64,000 nt of DNA from NCBI RefSeq assembly GCF_017433805.1, contig NZ_JAFRGN010000007.1, positions 62,001 to 126,000 on the forward strand. Reading direction: 5' to 3'. Source of the DNA: Butyrivibrio sp. (lineage in GTDB: Bacteria > Bacillota > Clostridia > Lachnospirales > Lachnospiraceae). A program made the translations under genes and the position numbers. Each line of letters starts with the position of its first letter. Within the stretch, counting starts at the first letter, position 1. Of the stretch, positions 51,857-60,202 are shown one piece after another. A model generated the notes under the pieces. The model saw only the letters and a list, made by a program, of their open reading frames with translations. It searched no databases and was not told where the DNA came from.

Positions 51857-52597
51857 TCATATCAGAACACTTGCAAGTAGTACACAAAGAAAGCTTAGTA
51901 GTGTCCCCAGCAGATAGTACTCAGCAAAGTCTTTTTCATTAACAATCTTGTTGTACCTGGTAATCGACTTGGCAGTGAGGACAAGTCCCAGTGCAGAATA
52001 CTGGCCGATAGCAATGAGAATAATCATTATAATTCTCTCTATTGTACCAATCATTATACCTGCATTCTTGGTAGCAATAATAGCATTCATATCCGTTCCT
52101 GCACCGATTGGTTTGTACTCTGCCAGGAACTTCTGAATCAAAATATTGGATGGCTTATGTAATATTAGTAGCACCAAAATCCACCTAAGCACACTATCCA
52201 AACTAAAAGAGTAATAGCCAGACACGGCGTCCAATATTTTTGTGTTCACAACGAAATTGTACCTGAACATAAAAAATGCCATTAGCAATATGCTAATCAA
52301 ATGCGCCACCTGATCAATCCAAAATGTGTTCCAGCTATTTTTGAAGACTCTTTTCCTAATCAGTATATATTTAAGCGAATCTATAATAGCATGGGCTAAA
52401 GCTGTCAAAAATGCTGCTATTATCATGTCTGGATGCGGAACTAAAAGCGCCAATGCAAGTGATACAAGCAGATATTCAACTGAGTGTTTCAAAACCCCCG
52501 TATACTTCTTTTCTTTTTCTGTTGCAAGCTTTTCTGTTTGAAAATAAAAATCCCCCAAAATATGGGCAAATCCAAGATACAAATAATATTTGGTCAT
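51857..52597 (-). CDS. DUF3307 membrane protein
   Basis: The 246-residue protein has about six to seven membrane helices. The family signature GFAHILGDFYFQTEKLA is at about 9-25 and DSLKYILIRK is near 92. The role is unknown. Homologues are often next to SatD, as here, where the start overlaps the satD stop by 4 nt (ATGA). That arrangement suggests a sensor or effector pair in which SatD controls or signals to the membrane protein (inference). Confidence 0.8.
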   Translation of the reverse strand: MTKYYLYLGFAHILGDFYFQTEKLATEKEKKYTGVLKHSVEYLLVSLALALLVPHPDMIIAAFLTALAHAIIDSLKYILIRKRVFKNSWNTFWIDQVAHLISILLMAFFMFRYNFVVNTKILDAVSGYYSFSLDSVLRWILVLLILHKPSNILIQKFLAEYKPIGAGTDMNAIIATKNAGIMIGTIERIIMIILIAIGQYSALGLVLTAKSITRYNKIVNEKDFAEYYLLGTLLSFLCVLLASVLI

Positions 52598-53256
52598 CTT
52601 GTAATCTCCACGATTGTCTTATTTATTATGTCTTCTATGTCCATATATGTTATAAAGTTAGCCATAGCAAGTCGCCTTGCCACTGTAGATTGCGTTGTAC
52701 CAAGCCTTCTGGCAATCTCTGACTGACTATCATTATTACTGATAGCCTCCATGACAGTAGCTCTTTGCTCGTCAGACCAGCTATTGTCTATAAGCTTGTT
52801 CAATCTAAAAAAAGCGTTGAGATGCTCAAGTTCGAGATCATCTTTCTGCTCATAATACCCCACCTTCACATCAGGCGCCTGATGTTTGAGCTTTTTCTCC
52901 ATAATTCTTAATTCATCAATCATCTCTCTAGCGGCATAATATGCTGGTCCGTCAGCACCTATGGCTGCAGTTTTCTTGATAGGAGTTGTAATATCGCCTA
53001 TTCCTATGCCAAATCTAACCTCTACTGGATAAAGCTGTCGTTGAATTGCTCTGATCATCTCCAACAAGTGATCACCATTATGCAACAGCACTTGAAATTC
53101 ATCTCCCAGCGTTATCACAAATTTCGCCGCTATATCACTGCCATAATTCTCATTTAGAGCATTCAGGATCTTATTAAGTTTCCTCTGTATATTCCCTCTG
53201 TCCTGAATATTCTTGGAATATCTAATATCACCAATTATCGCTATATAACGCTTCAT
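52594..53256 (-). CDS. satD: SatD family protein: cyclase-like domain plus HTH
   Basis: About 220 residues from ATG 53256 (AGGAG about 9 nt upstream; the longer frame to 53352 runs through the promoter). The N-terminal domain has AIIGDIRYSK (4-13), VITLGDEFQVLL (about 45-56), VRFGIGIGDIT and AYYAAREMIDEL, a pattern like class III nucleotide cyclases. The C-terminal part is a helix-turn-helix (SQSEIARRLGTTQSTVARRL, about 180-199). SatD was named from the acid-stress sat operon of streptococci, and its biochemistry is unsettled. Three operator-like palindromes overlap its promoter, so autoregulation is likely. Confidence 0.82.
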   Translation of the reverse strand: MKRYIAIIGDIRYSKNIQDRGNIQRKLNKILNALNENYGSDIAAKFVITLGDEFQVLLHNGDHLLEMIRAIQRQLYPVEVRFGIGIGDITTPIKKTAAIGADGPAYYAAREMIDELRIMEKKLKHQAPDVKVGYYEQKDDLELEHLNAFFRLNKLIDNSWSDEQRATVMEAISNNDSQSEIARRLGTTQSTVARRLAMANFITYMDIEDIINKTIVEITR

Positions 53257-53323
53257 TGCTGTTTTTCTCCTAATAGATATCATTAACGCAATGCATTTAT
53301 GTGGTTTACTTCGATATAATAAA

Positions 53324-53352
53324 ATTATGCACATATAATGCATAATTGTCAA
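53324..53352 (-). promoter_or_regulatory. promoter of satD-DUF3307
   Basis: Perfect TTGACA (53352..53347), a 17-nt spacer and CATAAT (53329..53324) on the minus strand. The first palindromic site covers the -10 and part of the spacer, and the second abuts the -35. Confidence 0.75.
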
Positions 53353-53401
53353 TAATGCGTTATACGTGCATAAAATAGGTTTATTCGTTATATGTGAATA
53401 A
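53325..53401. promoter_or_regulatory. three phased operator-like palindromes
   Basis: Three 21-bp inverted-repeat sites start at 53325, 53353 and 53381, exactly 28 bp apart. Half-sites are TTATGCA/TGCATAA, TAATGC/GCATAA and TTATTC/GAATAA around related AT-rich centres. Their overlap with the satD promoter and SatD's HTH suggest cooperative repression by SatD itself or another regulator. Confidence 0.7.
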
Positions 53402-53420
53402 TTTTGAGGCGTAACACCTT

Positions 53421-54734
53421 CTACATTCCATTGCCAGAAAGAACGCCCTCGGTGTCATAGATATGATAGTAGATTGTCTGTCTGTCATAGAAAGAATCTC
53501 TGCCTACTGAGTAGATTGTTCCTGCAACCACCTCGAAAAGAGCCATAATGCTAAGCGCTACCAAAATTGCTGTTATGCCCTTTCTAAACGCCAGCGTTCC
53601 TTCTGATCTGACTATCATCGCAAGTGATGATGCAAATCCGATACAAATAAGAAGAAGTGGCAACTGGAAGATTCTGTTAGCAAAACCGCCAGCAAAGGTC
53701 ATAACATATACACTTACGAAGGCAAGCAGGTAGAAAAGTGTTTCCTCTGGGAGGTTAACTTTTCTCTTGGCTGCATCAGCTTCTGTATTAGTCTGCTTGT
53801 AATGTCTGTATACTGTAAGTCCTAACGCAATTGCAAAAGGTATCATCAAGAACATGAGTGTGTAGAAAGACTCTCTGCCAATTCTAAAAATATAATTCTT
53901 GATGATGCTATTGGATTCTGCGTTTGCAGCCGCTGTCCTTGCCACGTTACCTGGCGCAAGGATCAGGAATGCTACGCCTATTGCACAGGACACAGCACCA
54001 AGGATCTGATAAATCTGGACTTTGTGCTTGTTGTAGATCATGTAGATAAAGAACAACATCAGTGCAAATAATATAGTGCAGGCCCCAGCCTCATTGGAGA
54101 GGCCGGAAATAAAGCCTAGTACTATATATATAATTGTTGATAGGATAACGTTGGATGTGTTCTGGTTATCAGCTGATGTGTAAGCTTTCTTATCAGAAAC
54201 ATCACAGTAAGTCTTGTAGTACATGAGCCCGAATATCAGAATGATCAGGTTGGTCCACAGATATGTGACTGTTCCTGTGATCCATGTAACTACTTCTGAA
54301 AAATCGGGCATGAAGAACCACAGCATAAGATAAATTGCAGATAACTCAATAACACTTGCAATTAACGGTGCTTCGCCTGCTGCCTCTTTTTCTTTGGCCA
54401 TCTTATTATGGAATACCAACGCGTACTGGTGAATAACATTGGCAACAGCAATATATATCAGTGAGTTAACCACCACGAAAACCATCTTGGGCAACATCAG
54501 CATGAGCTGAATGAAGAACATGGAAATTGCTCTTCCGCCCCAGGTCATATAGTAGGTTGCAACTGATGGGAATATCTGCGCCACACTCACAATCCTGCTG
54601 CCATCCGCAAATGATGTCTGATGCTGATAATCGTCAACAAAGGCTGGCATCCTATATGCAAGAAACGCTATTATGCATCCCCAGAAGATATTTACAAGTA
54701 TTAAATTAAGTGTGTGTTTCTTAGTACTACTCAA
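53421..54734 (-). CDS. DUF6056-like polytopic membrane protein
   Basis: The 437-residue protein has about 10-11 TM helices, an early extracytoplasmic DDYQHQTSFADGSRI (about 33-47) and TYYMTWGGRAISMFF. APGNVARTAAANAESNS comes mid-protein (about 263-279). The DDF/DDY plus WxGR plus APGN pattern is shared with the broken gene at 10.5-11.9 kb and the gene at 62.8 kb. The DD acidic pair in the first loop is reminiscent of GT-C catalytic sites. Function is unproven. Confidence 0.7.
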   Translation of the reverse strand: MSSTKKHTLNLILVNIFWGCIIAFLAYRMPAFVDDYQHQTSFADGSRIVSVAQIFPSVATYYMTWGGRAISMFFIQLMLMLPKMVFVVVNSLIYIAVANVIHQYALVFHNKMAKEKEAAGEAPLIASVIELSAIYLMLWFFMPDFSEVVTWITGTVTYLWTNLIILIFGLMYYKTYCDVSDKKAYTSADNQNTSNVILSTIIYIVLGFISGLSNEAGACTILFALMLFFIYMIYNKHKVQIYQILGAVSCAIGVAFLILAPGNVARTAAANAESNSIIKNYIFRIGRESFYTLMFLMIPFAIALGLTVYRHYKQTNTEADAAKRKVNLPEETLFYLLAFVSVYVMTFAGGFANRIFQLPLLLICIGFASSLAMIVRSEGTLAFRKGITAILVALSIMALFEVVAGTIYSVGRDSFYDRQTIYYHIYDTEGVLSGNGM

Positions 54735-54752
54735 GTCGAACTGCTCCGTGTT

Positions 54753-55385
54753 TTATCTAATAATTTTCTCAAAATCATCCTTGCCGTGCTTGCAGATAGG
54801 GCAGATGAAATCGTCAGGAAGCTCCTCGCCTACATACTCATAGCCGCAAATGAGGCATTTCCAAATGGTCTCACCCTTAGGTGTTGTGCCCACTGGCTGT
54901 GGCTTGGGCTTGATGTTGTTCTGATAGTATTCATAAGTGCAGGATGAAACATCAGATAACACAACCATCTCAGTTGGCTCGCAGATAAAGAGAGTGTGTG
55001 AGCCCAGATCTACCTCTTTTTCCACCTTGAGGGAGAAGTATGCGTTGGTGCCTGCCTTGATATATGGGATTCCGTTCTCAGCTATAGCATAGGAATCCGC
55101 AGGAAAATCAGGAGCGAACTTATCCACATCTCTGCCTGACTGGAAGCCAAAATGCTTGAAGATGTCAAAAGAAGCCTCTGTGCTGAGGACAGAAATATTG
55201 CAAAGGCCGGTATCTTTGATCATGTCGTGAGTGTAATTGGCCTTGTTGATAGCAATAGAAATTCTGTTGGGATCAGATGCCACCTGAATCGCGGTGTTGG
55301 TGATACAACCGTTCTTCTTGTCACCTCTGACTGCGGTACACACAAATAAACCATACGATAATTTGTACATTGCCTTAGTATCCAT
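54753..55385 (-). CDS. flavin reductase-like and rubredoxin fusion protein
   Basis: About 210 residues from ATG 55385 (GGAG 7 nt upstream). The N-terminal flavin-reductase-like FMN domain spans about 1-150 (TNTAIQVASDPNRISIAINK, CNISVLS). A C-terminal rubredoxin domain has CLICGYEY at about 171-178 and CPICKHG at about 197-203, supplying the Fe(Cys)4 site. This is the layout of high-molecular-weight rubredoxin/flavoredoxin, which passes NAD(P)H electrons to oxygen or peroxide reductases in anaerobes. It is next to rubrerythrin. Confidence 0.88.
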   Translation of the reverse strand: MDTKAMYKLSYGLFVCTAVRGDKKNGCITNTAIQVASDPNRISIAINKANYTHDMIKDTGLCNISVLSTEASFDIFKHFGFQSGRDVDKFAPDFPADSYAIAENGIPYIKAGTNAYFSLKVEKEVDLGSHTLFICEPTEMVVLSDVSSCTYEYYQNNIKPKPQPVGTTPKGETIWKCLICGYEYVGEELPDDFICPICKHGKDDFEKIIR

Positions 55386-55424
55386 GCTCGCTCCATCCTT
55401 TCGTTTAATCAATTACTAGTTCTA

Positions 55425-55433
55425 ATTATAACA
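55425..55433 (-). promoter_or_regulatory. extended -10 promoter element before the flavin reductase-rubredoxin gene
   Basis: TGTTATAAT on the minus strand is a perfect extended -10 about 40 nt before the gene start. No good -35 is seen at the right spacing, which is acceptable for extended -10 promoters. Confidence 0.5.
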
Positions 55434-55455
55434 TGCCTTGATAATTGCTGTGATA

Positions 55456-56019
55456 TCAATAATTCTCAGCCTTGAGCTGGAAGTATGCCTGTGGGTGATT
55501 GCAAACTGGGCAAACTTCTGGAGCCTGCTTGCCAACTACGATGTGACCACAGTTACTGCACTGCCATACACAGTCGCCATCTCTTGAGAATACAAGCTTA
55601 TCCTCAACATTTTTGAGGAGCTTTCTATAGCGCTCTTCATGCTCTTTTTCTATGGCTGCTACGCCCTCGAAGAGCTCTGCAATCTCATCAAAGCCTTCTT
55701 CTCTTGCCTTTTTAGCAAAAGATGGATACATCTCTTTCCACTCGTAAGCCTCGCCATCAGCTGCATCCTTGAGGCAATCTACTGTTGTTCCGATTCCAGA
55801 GAGAATCTTGTACCATATCTCAGCGTGCTCTTTTTCATTAGCTGCTGTCTCTGCAAATATATTAGAAATCTGAACATAGCCTTCTTTCTTGGCCTTTGAT
55901 GCAAAGAAAGTATATTTGTTTCTTGCCTCTGACTCACCAGCGAATGCTGCCAGGAGGTTCTTCTCTGTCTCGGTTCCCTTTAAATCCTCTGCTCTACATC
56001 TCCATTTGTTCTCTGACAT
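55456..56019 (-). CDS. rbr: rubrerythrin
   Basis: About 187 residues from ATG 56019. The N-terminal di-iron four-helix domain has [23 protein letters not shown] and [10 protein letters not shown] carrying the Glu/His ligands. The C-terminal rubredoxin domain has CSNCGHI and CPVCNHP. It detoxifies hydrogen peroxide in anaerobes with electrons from rubredoxin-type donors such as the neighbouring fusion protein. Length is typical. Confidence 0.95.
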   Translation of the reverse strand: MSENKWRCRAEDLKGTETEKNLLAAFAGESEARNKYTFFASKAKKEGYVQISNIFAETAANEKEHAEIWYKILSGIGTTVDCLKDAADGEAYEWKEMYPSFAKKAREEGFDEIAELFEGVAAIEKEHEERYRKLLKNVEDKLVFSRDGDCVWQCSNCGHIVVGKQAPEVCPVCNHPQAYFQLKAENY

Positions 56020-56093
56020 TGTTGTTTTTCCTTCCTTTTCTTGTAAGTAATATGTAATAGTGTCGTTTCCCACATAAGAAATGGTTATAAAAA

Positions 56094-56123
56094 GAGAAGG
56101 CCATGAACAAACATAACCTTCTC
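56094..56123 (-). terminator. intrinsic terminator
   Basis: GAGAAGG/CCTTCTC stem (56094-56100 and 56117-56123) with five T following on the minus strand. It ends the transcript of the small 82-residue gene before rubrerythrin. Confidence 0.65.
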
Positions 56124-56171
56124 CATATATTATACATGTTAATTGTACGCAATTAAAGATTATTTAGCGTT

Positions 56172-56420
56172 TTATACTACTGTCTTTTCCTTGGATAGTT
56201 CTTCAAAAATCTTGTCTGCATCATAATCAGGAGCATATTTCAGTGCCGCATCATAAATGCGTTTAATATGTTCTTCATCCTCGTCTAACTCTTCTGCTAT
56301 TATCTCCGGAACATGCCCTTTGATTATTTTTTTACATACTAGCTTGATTAGTTTTATTTCTTCCCCGTTTCTTCTTTCTTCCTGAACATCAAAGCCCTTA
56401 AATTCGTCAAACAATCCCAT
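56172..56420 (-). CDS. small acidic hypothetical protein, 82 residues
   Basis: Charged, helical protein with ERRNGEEIKLIKLVCKKI and PEIIAEELDEDEEHIKRIY. This resembles the C-terminal tail of PD-(D/E)XK transposase-family (Rpn-type) proteins common in Lachnospiraceae, but no nuclease domain is present. It may be a relic or a small independent gene. A terminator follows at 56094-56123. Confidence 0.5.
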   Translation of the reverse strand: MGLFDEFKGFDVQEERRNGEEIKLIKLVCKKIIKGHVPEIIAEELDEDEEHIKRIYDAALKYAPDYDADKIFEELSKEKTVV

Positions 56421-56503
56421 ATATTCCTTCCTCTATCTTCATCTATTTTTTCATAAATACTCAAAAAAGCTTGACTTTCATATCAAACCCTAGTATCTTT
56501 TAA

Positions 56504-57076
56504 TCAAGAAATGGGTTTTTTGTCGTGTACAGCATTAAGTTGCTCAAGCGGGTTGCTCGTTTCTTTTTTTACGTCTATAACGTCATAAAGATACATTTTC
56601 TCATCCTCTGAATGTCTAACTAGCAACGATGCATGAAATGCATTATATCTCTCTACACTTCCATCTACTGCATACACCGGAATAGCAAATCTTGAATCGT
56701 ACCTGTACCAGCCATACTTAGCATTTCTATTATGCTTATCTTCATTGTTAAGGCGAAAGTGTTTACCATTAGCCGATGTTATCATCTCTGGTATTCCCTG
56801 TGATGCATTTGCCTTTGCTTTGGCTACAGCCCCATTAAGCGCATACGTATATTCTGATCCAGAATATTCGTTAGGCAAATCATTTCCGATAAATATCAAA
56901 TCTTTTGTGTCATCAACAGTATAGGCTTTTCCAACAAATTGTCTAAGATAATCTCTTACTTCATTCCAACTTATTGCCCTTTTTCCTTTAAACCGTATCT
57001 CGTCAATTATCACTATTTCTTTTCCGTTTTTATCCTTTACTATTTTTACTTTATCTGAAAAACTACTATCTGCCAC
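56504..57076 (-). CDS. hypothetical protein, 190 residues
   Basis: No family is recognised with confidence. Visible features: an N-terminal basic region (KVKIVKDKNGKEIVIIDEI), GYEYTYAL-like SGSEYTYALNGAVAKAKANA, then YGWYRYDSRFAIPVYAVDG and FHASLLVRHSEDEKMYLYDVIDVKKE. The last segment resembles conserved domains found at the ends of polyvalent phage proteins (low certainty). It is transcribed divergently from the XRE regulator, with a palindromic operator between, so the pair may be a mobile or toxin-regulator-like unit. Confidence 0.55.
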   Translation of the reverse strand: MADSSFSDKVKIVKDKNGKEIVIIDEIRFKGKRAISWNEVRDYLRQFVGKAYTVDDTKDLIFIGNDLPNEYSGSEYTYALNGAVAKAKANASQGIPEMITSANGKHFRLNNEDKHNRNAKYGWYRYDSRFAIPVYAVDGSVERYNAFHASLLVRHSEDEKMYLYDVIDVKKETSNPLEQLNAVHDKKPIS

Positions 57077-57178
57077 TACTATTCATCGCCCTTCTAATTA
57101 GCCATATTATTGCTATACGATAATGCTAACAATCCACATATATTAACCATATTGAAATATATATACTAATGTGCTATC

Positions 57179-57217
57179 GTAACCAATGGATAGTATTATA
57201 AAATATCCATTGGTTAC
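57179..57217. promoter_or_regulatory. perfect palindromic operator between divergent genes
   Basis: 14-nt perfect arms GTAACCAATGGATA (57179-57192) and its complement (57204-57217) around an 11-nt AT-rich spacer. It lies 27 nt before the XRE regulator start and overlaps a promoter-like TTGAAA-N17-TATCGT, as expected for autoregulation. Confidence 0.7.
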
Positions 57218-57243
57218 CGTCAACTATTTATTAGGATTCAACT

Positions 57244-57609
57244 ATGTCAAATCAGCTAATACCAGAACGATTAAAAAAAGCTAGAGAAAATCTTGGAATT
57301 ACCATGGCAGAAGCTTCACGAAGATTGAATTTATCCAAAATAGGCTACTGCAGATATGAATATGGTGATAGAATCCCATCACCTCAAACTGTCGATGTAA
57401 TAGCAAGAGTCTTTGGGACATCTGTGGCATACTTAACAGGAGGATCAAATGACATGTCCCCTGATTATAAAGTAATTAACAAAGCCGCAAGTCCTGAATT
57501 ATTTGAACTGATAGAAATACTTTCAGACTGTGATTCTCCCAAGCTGAAACGCATTTTAGCTTACGCCCAAAAGCTCAATTCTCTTCAAAAAAATAAAGTG
57601 GTCGAATAA
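57244..57609 (+). CDS. XRE-family helix-turn-helix regulator
   Basis: The 121-residue protein has a Cro/cI-type HTH at about 7-62: RLKKARENLGITMAEASRRL, then KIGYCRYEYGDRIPSPQTVD. The C-terminal tail is short. It is the first plus-strand gene in the window. The palindrome just upstream is the likely operator. It may repress itself and the divergent 190-residue gene. A hairpin at 57595-57623 ends the transcript. Confidence 0.88.
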   Translation: MSNQLIPERLKKARENLGITMAEASRRLNLSKIGYCRYEYGDRIPSPQTVDVIARVFGTSVAYLTGGSNDMSPDYKVINKAASPELFELIEILSDCDSPKLKRILAYAQKLNSLQKNKVVE

Positions 57610-57623
57610 AAATCGACCACTTT
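57595..57623. terminator. terminator between convergent genes
   Basis: Perfect 11-nt stem AAAGTGGTCGA with its complement (57613-57623), overlapping the XRE stop codon. A and T runs flank it, so it could serve both the XRE gene and the convergent cupin gene. Confidence 0.7.
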
Positions 57624-57640
57624 ATATAACATCCGTTCTA

Positions 57641-58066
57641 TCAGTTCTCCTTCTGACCAACCTCAATTTTCTGTCTGGTCATGGCAAGAAATTCGTCATA
57701 ATCTCTAATGTAATCACTCTCATCATAGAGCTCTGACGCAAGCACCATGAGTACTGCATCTGGTGAGAAATCATACATCTCTCTCCACATATCATTGGAG
57801 ATGTATAAACCTTCGTATGGTTTCTCAAGTGGAACAACCTTGGTTTCTGTTCCGTTATCGAGCTTGATCTTACAGCTTCCATGAATACATACAAGAATCT
57901 GCTCCAGCTTCTTGTGAGCATGTTTACCTCTCACAACTCCAGAAACTGTATCGTACATGTAGTAAACTCTCTTTATCTGAAATGGTATATCTTTAAATTC
58001 CTCAAGCGCCACCAGCTGGCCTCTGTCATCACCATGTGGCTGGAACATATACTTAACAACCTGCAT
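57641..58066 (-). CDS. QdtA/FdtA-like cupin, sugar 3,4-ketoisomerase family
   Basis: About 141 residues. A single cupin barrel with DDRGQLVALEE (about 13-23), RVYYMYDTVSGVVRGKHAHK (the RGxHAH active-site motif at about 47-52) and CIHGSCKI. The family converts dTDP-4-keto-6-deoxyglucose to the 3-keto isomer for amino-sugar synthesis. The partner transaminase and dTDP-sugar genes are not in the window. ATG 58066 has GGAGG 10 nt upstream; TTG 58072 is an alternative start. It follows AsnB 2. Confidence 0.85.
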   Translation of the reverse strand: MQVVKYMFQPHGDDRGQLVALEEFKDIPFQIKRVYYMYDTVSGVVRGKHAHKKLEQILVCIHGSCKIKLDNGTETKVVPLEKPYEGLYISNDMWREMYDFSPDAVLMVLASELYDESDYIRDYDEFLAMTRQKIEVGQKEN

Positions 58067-58113
58067 CTTCAATCATCCTCCGACTAGTATTTTAGCATGT
58101 TTATAGGCTATGC

Positions 58114-60024
58114 TCAACCACGATACCACTGCTCTGCCATAAGCATGTTCCATACAAGCTTGGTGTAGCCTGGATTCTCGGCTATATAATTCCAACAATA
58201 TCTGACAATCTTACCATCCAGTATTCCATCACGAATGAGCTTACTGTTATCTATCATTTCCTGAGCCCACTCACGAGTCTGTCCTTCCTTAAGCCACTTC
58301 TCAAGCGGGACTGCGAAGCCCTGTTTTGGCCTTTCCATCATTTCTTTTGGTACATACTTGTAAAGGATGTTCCTAAGGACACGCTTACTAACGCCGTCAC
58401 TGTACTTATACTGAGTTGGAATTCTCCATGCAAACTCTATGACATCCCTATCTAGCATAGGCATTCTGTTCTCAAGTGACACGGCCATTCCGGCGCGGTC
58501 AACCTTAACGAGAATATCATCAGGATGGTAAAAGAGCATATCATAAAGCTCCATGTCTGAAATCTGATCAGACAAGATGCTTGGCACCTGATTCTTCTGA
58601 GCTCTTCCTGTTACCACCTTCTCTAGTCCCACATGCTTCCTATCAAAAATAACATCTTTTAACTGGCATATATTCTGGGCACCAAGCGTTCCTATTATCC
58701 TATGAAGCTTAGGATTTCCTATGCTGTCAAATGGTGTCAGTACTGCTGCCCCAGTCTGCCTTATTCCCATAGGAATCTTATTTATCTTATTCCAGAATCC
58801 GTCACACTTCCAATAGCCTTCATATCCGCAGAACAGCTCATCACCAGCATCTCCGCTAAGAGAAACTGTAACCTTCTGTCTCGCTATCTTGCTGACAAAA
58901 TACGTTGGAATCATTGAAGCATCGCCAAAAGGCTCAGAGAAATAGTATCCCATTTGCGGAATTGCTTCCTGCATCTCTTTTTCCGAGATGATCATCTCTG
59001 TATGATCTGTTCCTAAATGGTTAGAGATATCTCTGGCATAATCTGCCTCGTTATATTTAGGATTATCAAATCCAATGGTGAAGGTCTTGATCTTCTGATC
59101 AGACATATCCTGCATCAGAGAAACAATTGTAGCACTGTCGATTCCTCCTGACAAAAACGCCCCCAGTGGAACATCAGCAATCATCTGATCTGAGATTGAG
59201 TTTCTAAGGAGCTTTTCGAGCTCCTGTGTAGCCTCCTCTTCTGATCCTGTAAACAGATTTCTCTGGCCGAACTTGGCAGCTTCTACCATAGACCAGTACT
59301 CTTCTATTTCCGGTTCTGCATCAGGATCCTTAAGTGTCAGGATTGTCCCTGGCATGAGCTTATTTATGCCCTGATAAATAGACATAGGCGCAGGAATGTA
59401 ACTATGGAGCATGTAATAGGACAGCGCCTCCAAATTCATCTCATTCCTAAATCCAGGTATTTCCCTAAATAGCGCTATATCAGACGCAAAGGCAAAAAAG
59501 CTTTCTCCACCTTCTGCCTGTACTCTTCCGTAGTAAAGAGGCTTCTCGCCTACTCTATCTCTTGCAAGCTGTAAAGTCTTATTCTCTCTGTCATAAACAG
59601 CGATAGCAAACATACCCTTACAAAGCTTCAAAGTTTCCTTGATGCCATAACGCTCTATTCCTTCAAGGAGCACCTCTGTATCAGATGTTCCTCTGAAGGA
59701 AAATTTAGAACCATCTGTCTTCTCAGAGCTATTTGATGACATAACATAGCCATCATTTACTAATTTATCTTTCAATTCCCTGACATTATAAATCTCGCCA
59801 TTATAAGAGATGACAAACCTTCCCGAGTGGGATACCATGGGCTGTGCCCCGGACTCACTAAGGTCCAGTATTGATAATCTCCTATGCCCCAGTGTCCATC
59901 CAGACTGCTCATCCAGCCAGTGTCCCTGAGCATCAGGTCCTCTGTGGACCATTCGATCTGTCATCTTCCTTATAACTTCTGCTCTATTTATCTTGTTATT
60001 GTAGAATCCTGCAATTCCGCACAT
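58114..60024 (-). CDS. asnB: asparagine synthase (glutamine-hydrolysing), AsnB family, second copy
   Basis: The 636-residue protein has Cys2 after MCGIAGF, RMVHRGPDAQGHW at about 22-34, YNGEIYN and GDELFCGYEGYW. The PP-loop SGGIDSA lies at about 288-294. It is closer to the asparagine-synthase/exosortase-type AsnB of glycan loci than to the first copy, since HRRLSILDLSESGAQPM is typical of that group. Its role may be asparagine synthesis or amidation of a sugar acid. It is divergent from the GT4 gene to its right. Confidence 0.9.
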   Translation of the reverse strand: MCGIAGFYNNKINRAEVIRKMTDRMVHRGPDAQGHWLDEQSGWTLGHRRLSILDLSESGAQPMVSHSGRFVISYNGEIYNVRELKDKLVNDGYVMSSNSSEKTDGSKFSFRGTSDTEVLLEGIERYGIKETLKLCKGMFAIAVYDRENKTLQLARDRVGEKPLYYGRVQAEGGESFFAFASDIALFREIPGFRNEMNLEALSYYMLHSYIPAPMSIYQGINKLMPGTILTLKDPDAEPEIEEYWSMVEAAKFGQRNLFTGSEEEATQELEKLLRNSISDQMIADVPLGAFLSGGIDSATIVSLMQDMSDQKIKTFTIGFDNPKYNEADYARDISNHLGTDHTEMIISEKEMQEAIPQMGYYFSEPFGDASMIPTYFVSKIARQKVTVSLSGDAGDELFCGYEGYWKCDGFWNKINKIPMGIRQTGAAVLTPFDSIGNPKLHRIIGTLGAQNICQLKDVIFDRKHVGLEKVVTGRAQKNQVPSILSDQISDMELYDMLFYHPDDILVKVDRAGMAVSLENRMPMLDRDVIEFAWRIPTQYKYSDGVSKRVLRNILYKYVPKEMMERPKQGFAVPLEKWLKEGQTREWAQEMIDNSKLIRDGILDGKIVRYCWNYIAENPGYTKLVWNMLMAEQWYRG

Positions 60025-60202
60025 TTATTCAATTCCATCATCACCAAGCATCGTTACAAAGTAACGCCATGCCAAGTGATTGTCCTTTATTGTAGATATT
60101 TCTTTTCCCATTATAAAAGCTGCAATTCCCCCTTTGCAATAGACTACTACCATAAAATAGTGATAAACTGTGATGGAAATAATCAAAGCAAAGGACACTA
60201 CA

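Noticed and set aside
53257-53352. 32-residue N-terminal extension of SatD
   Set aside because: It would be translated from the promoter and operator region. ATG 53256 has a good RBS and matches the SatD family start.
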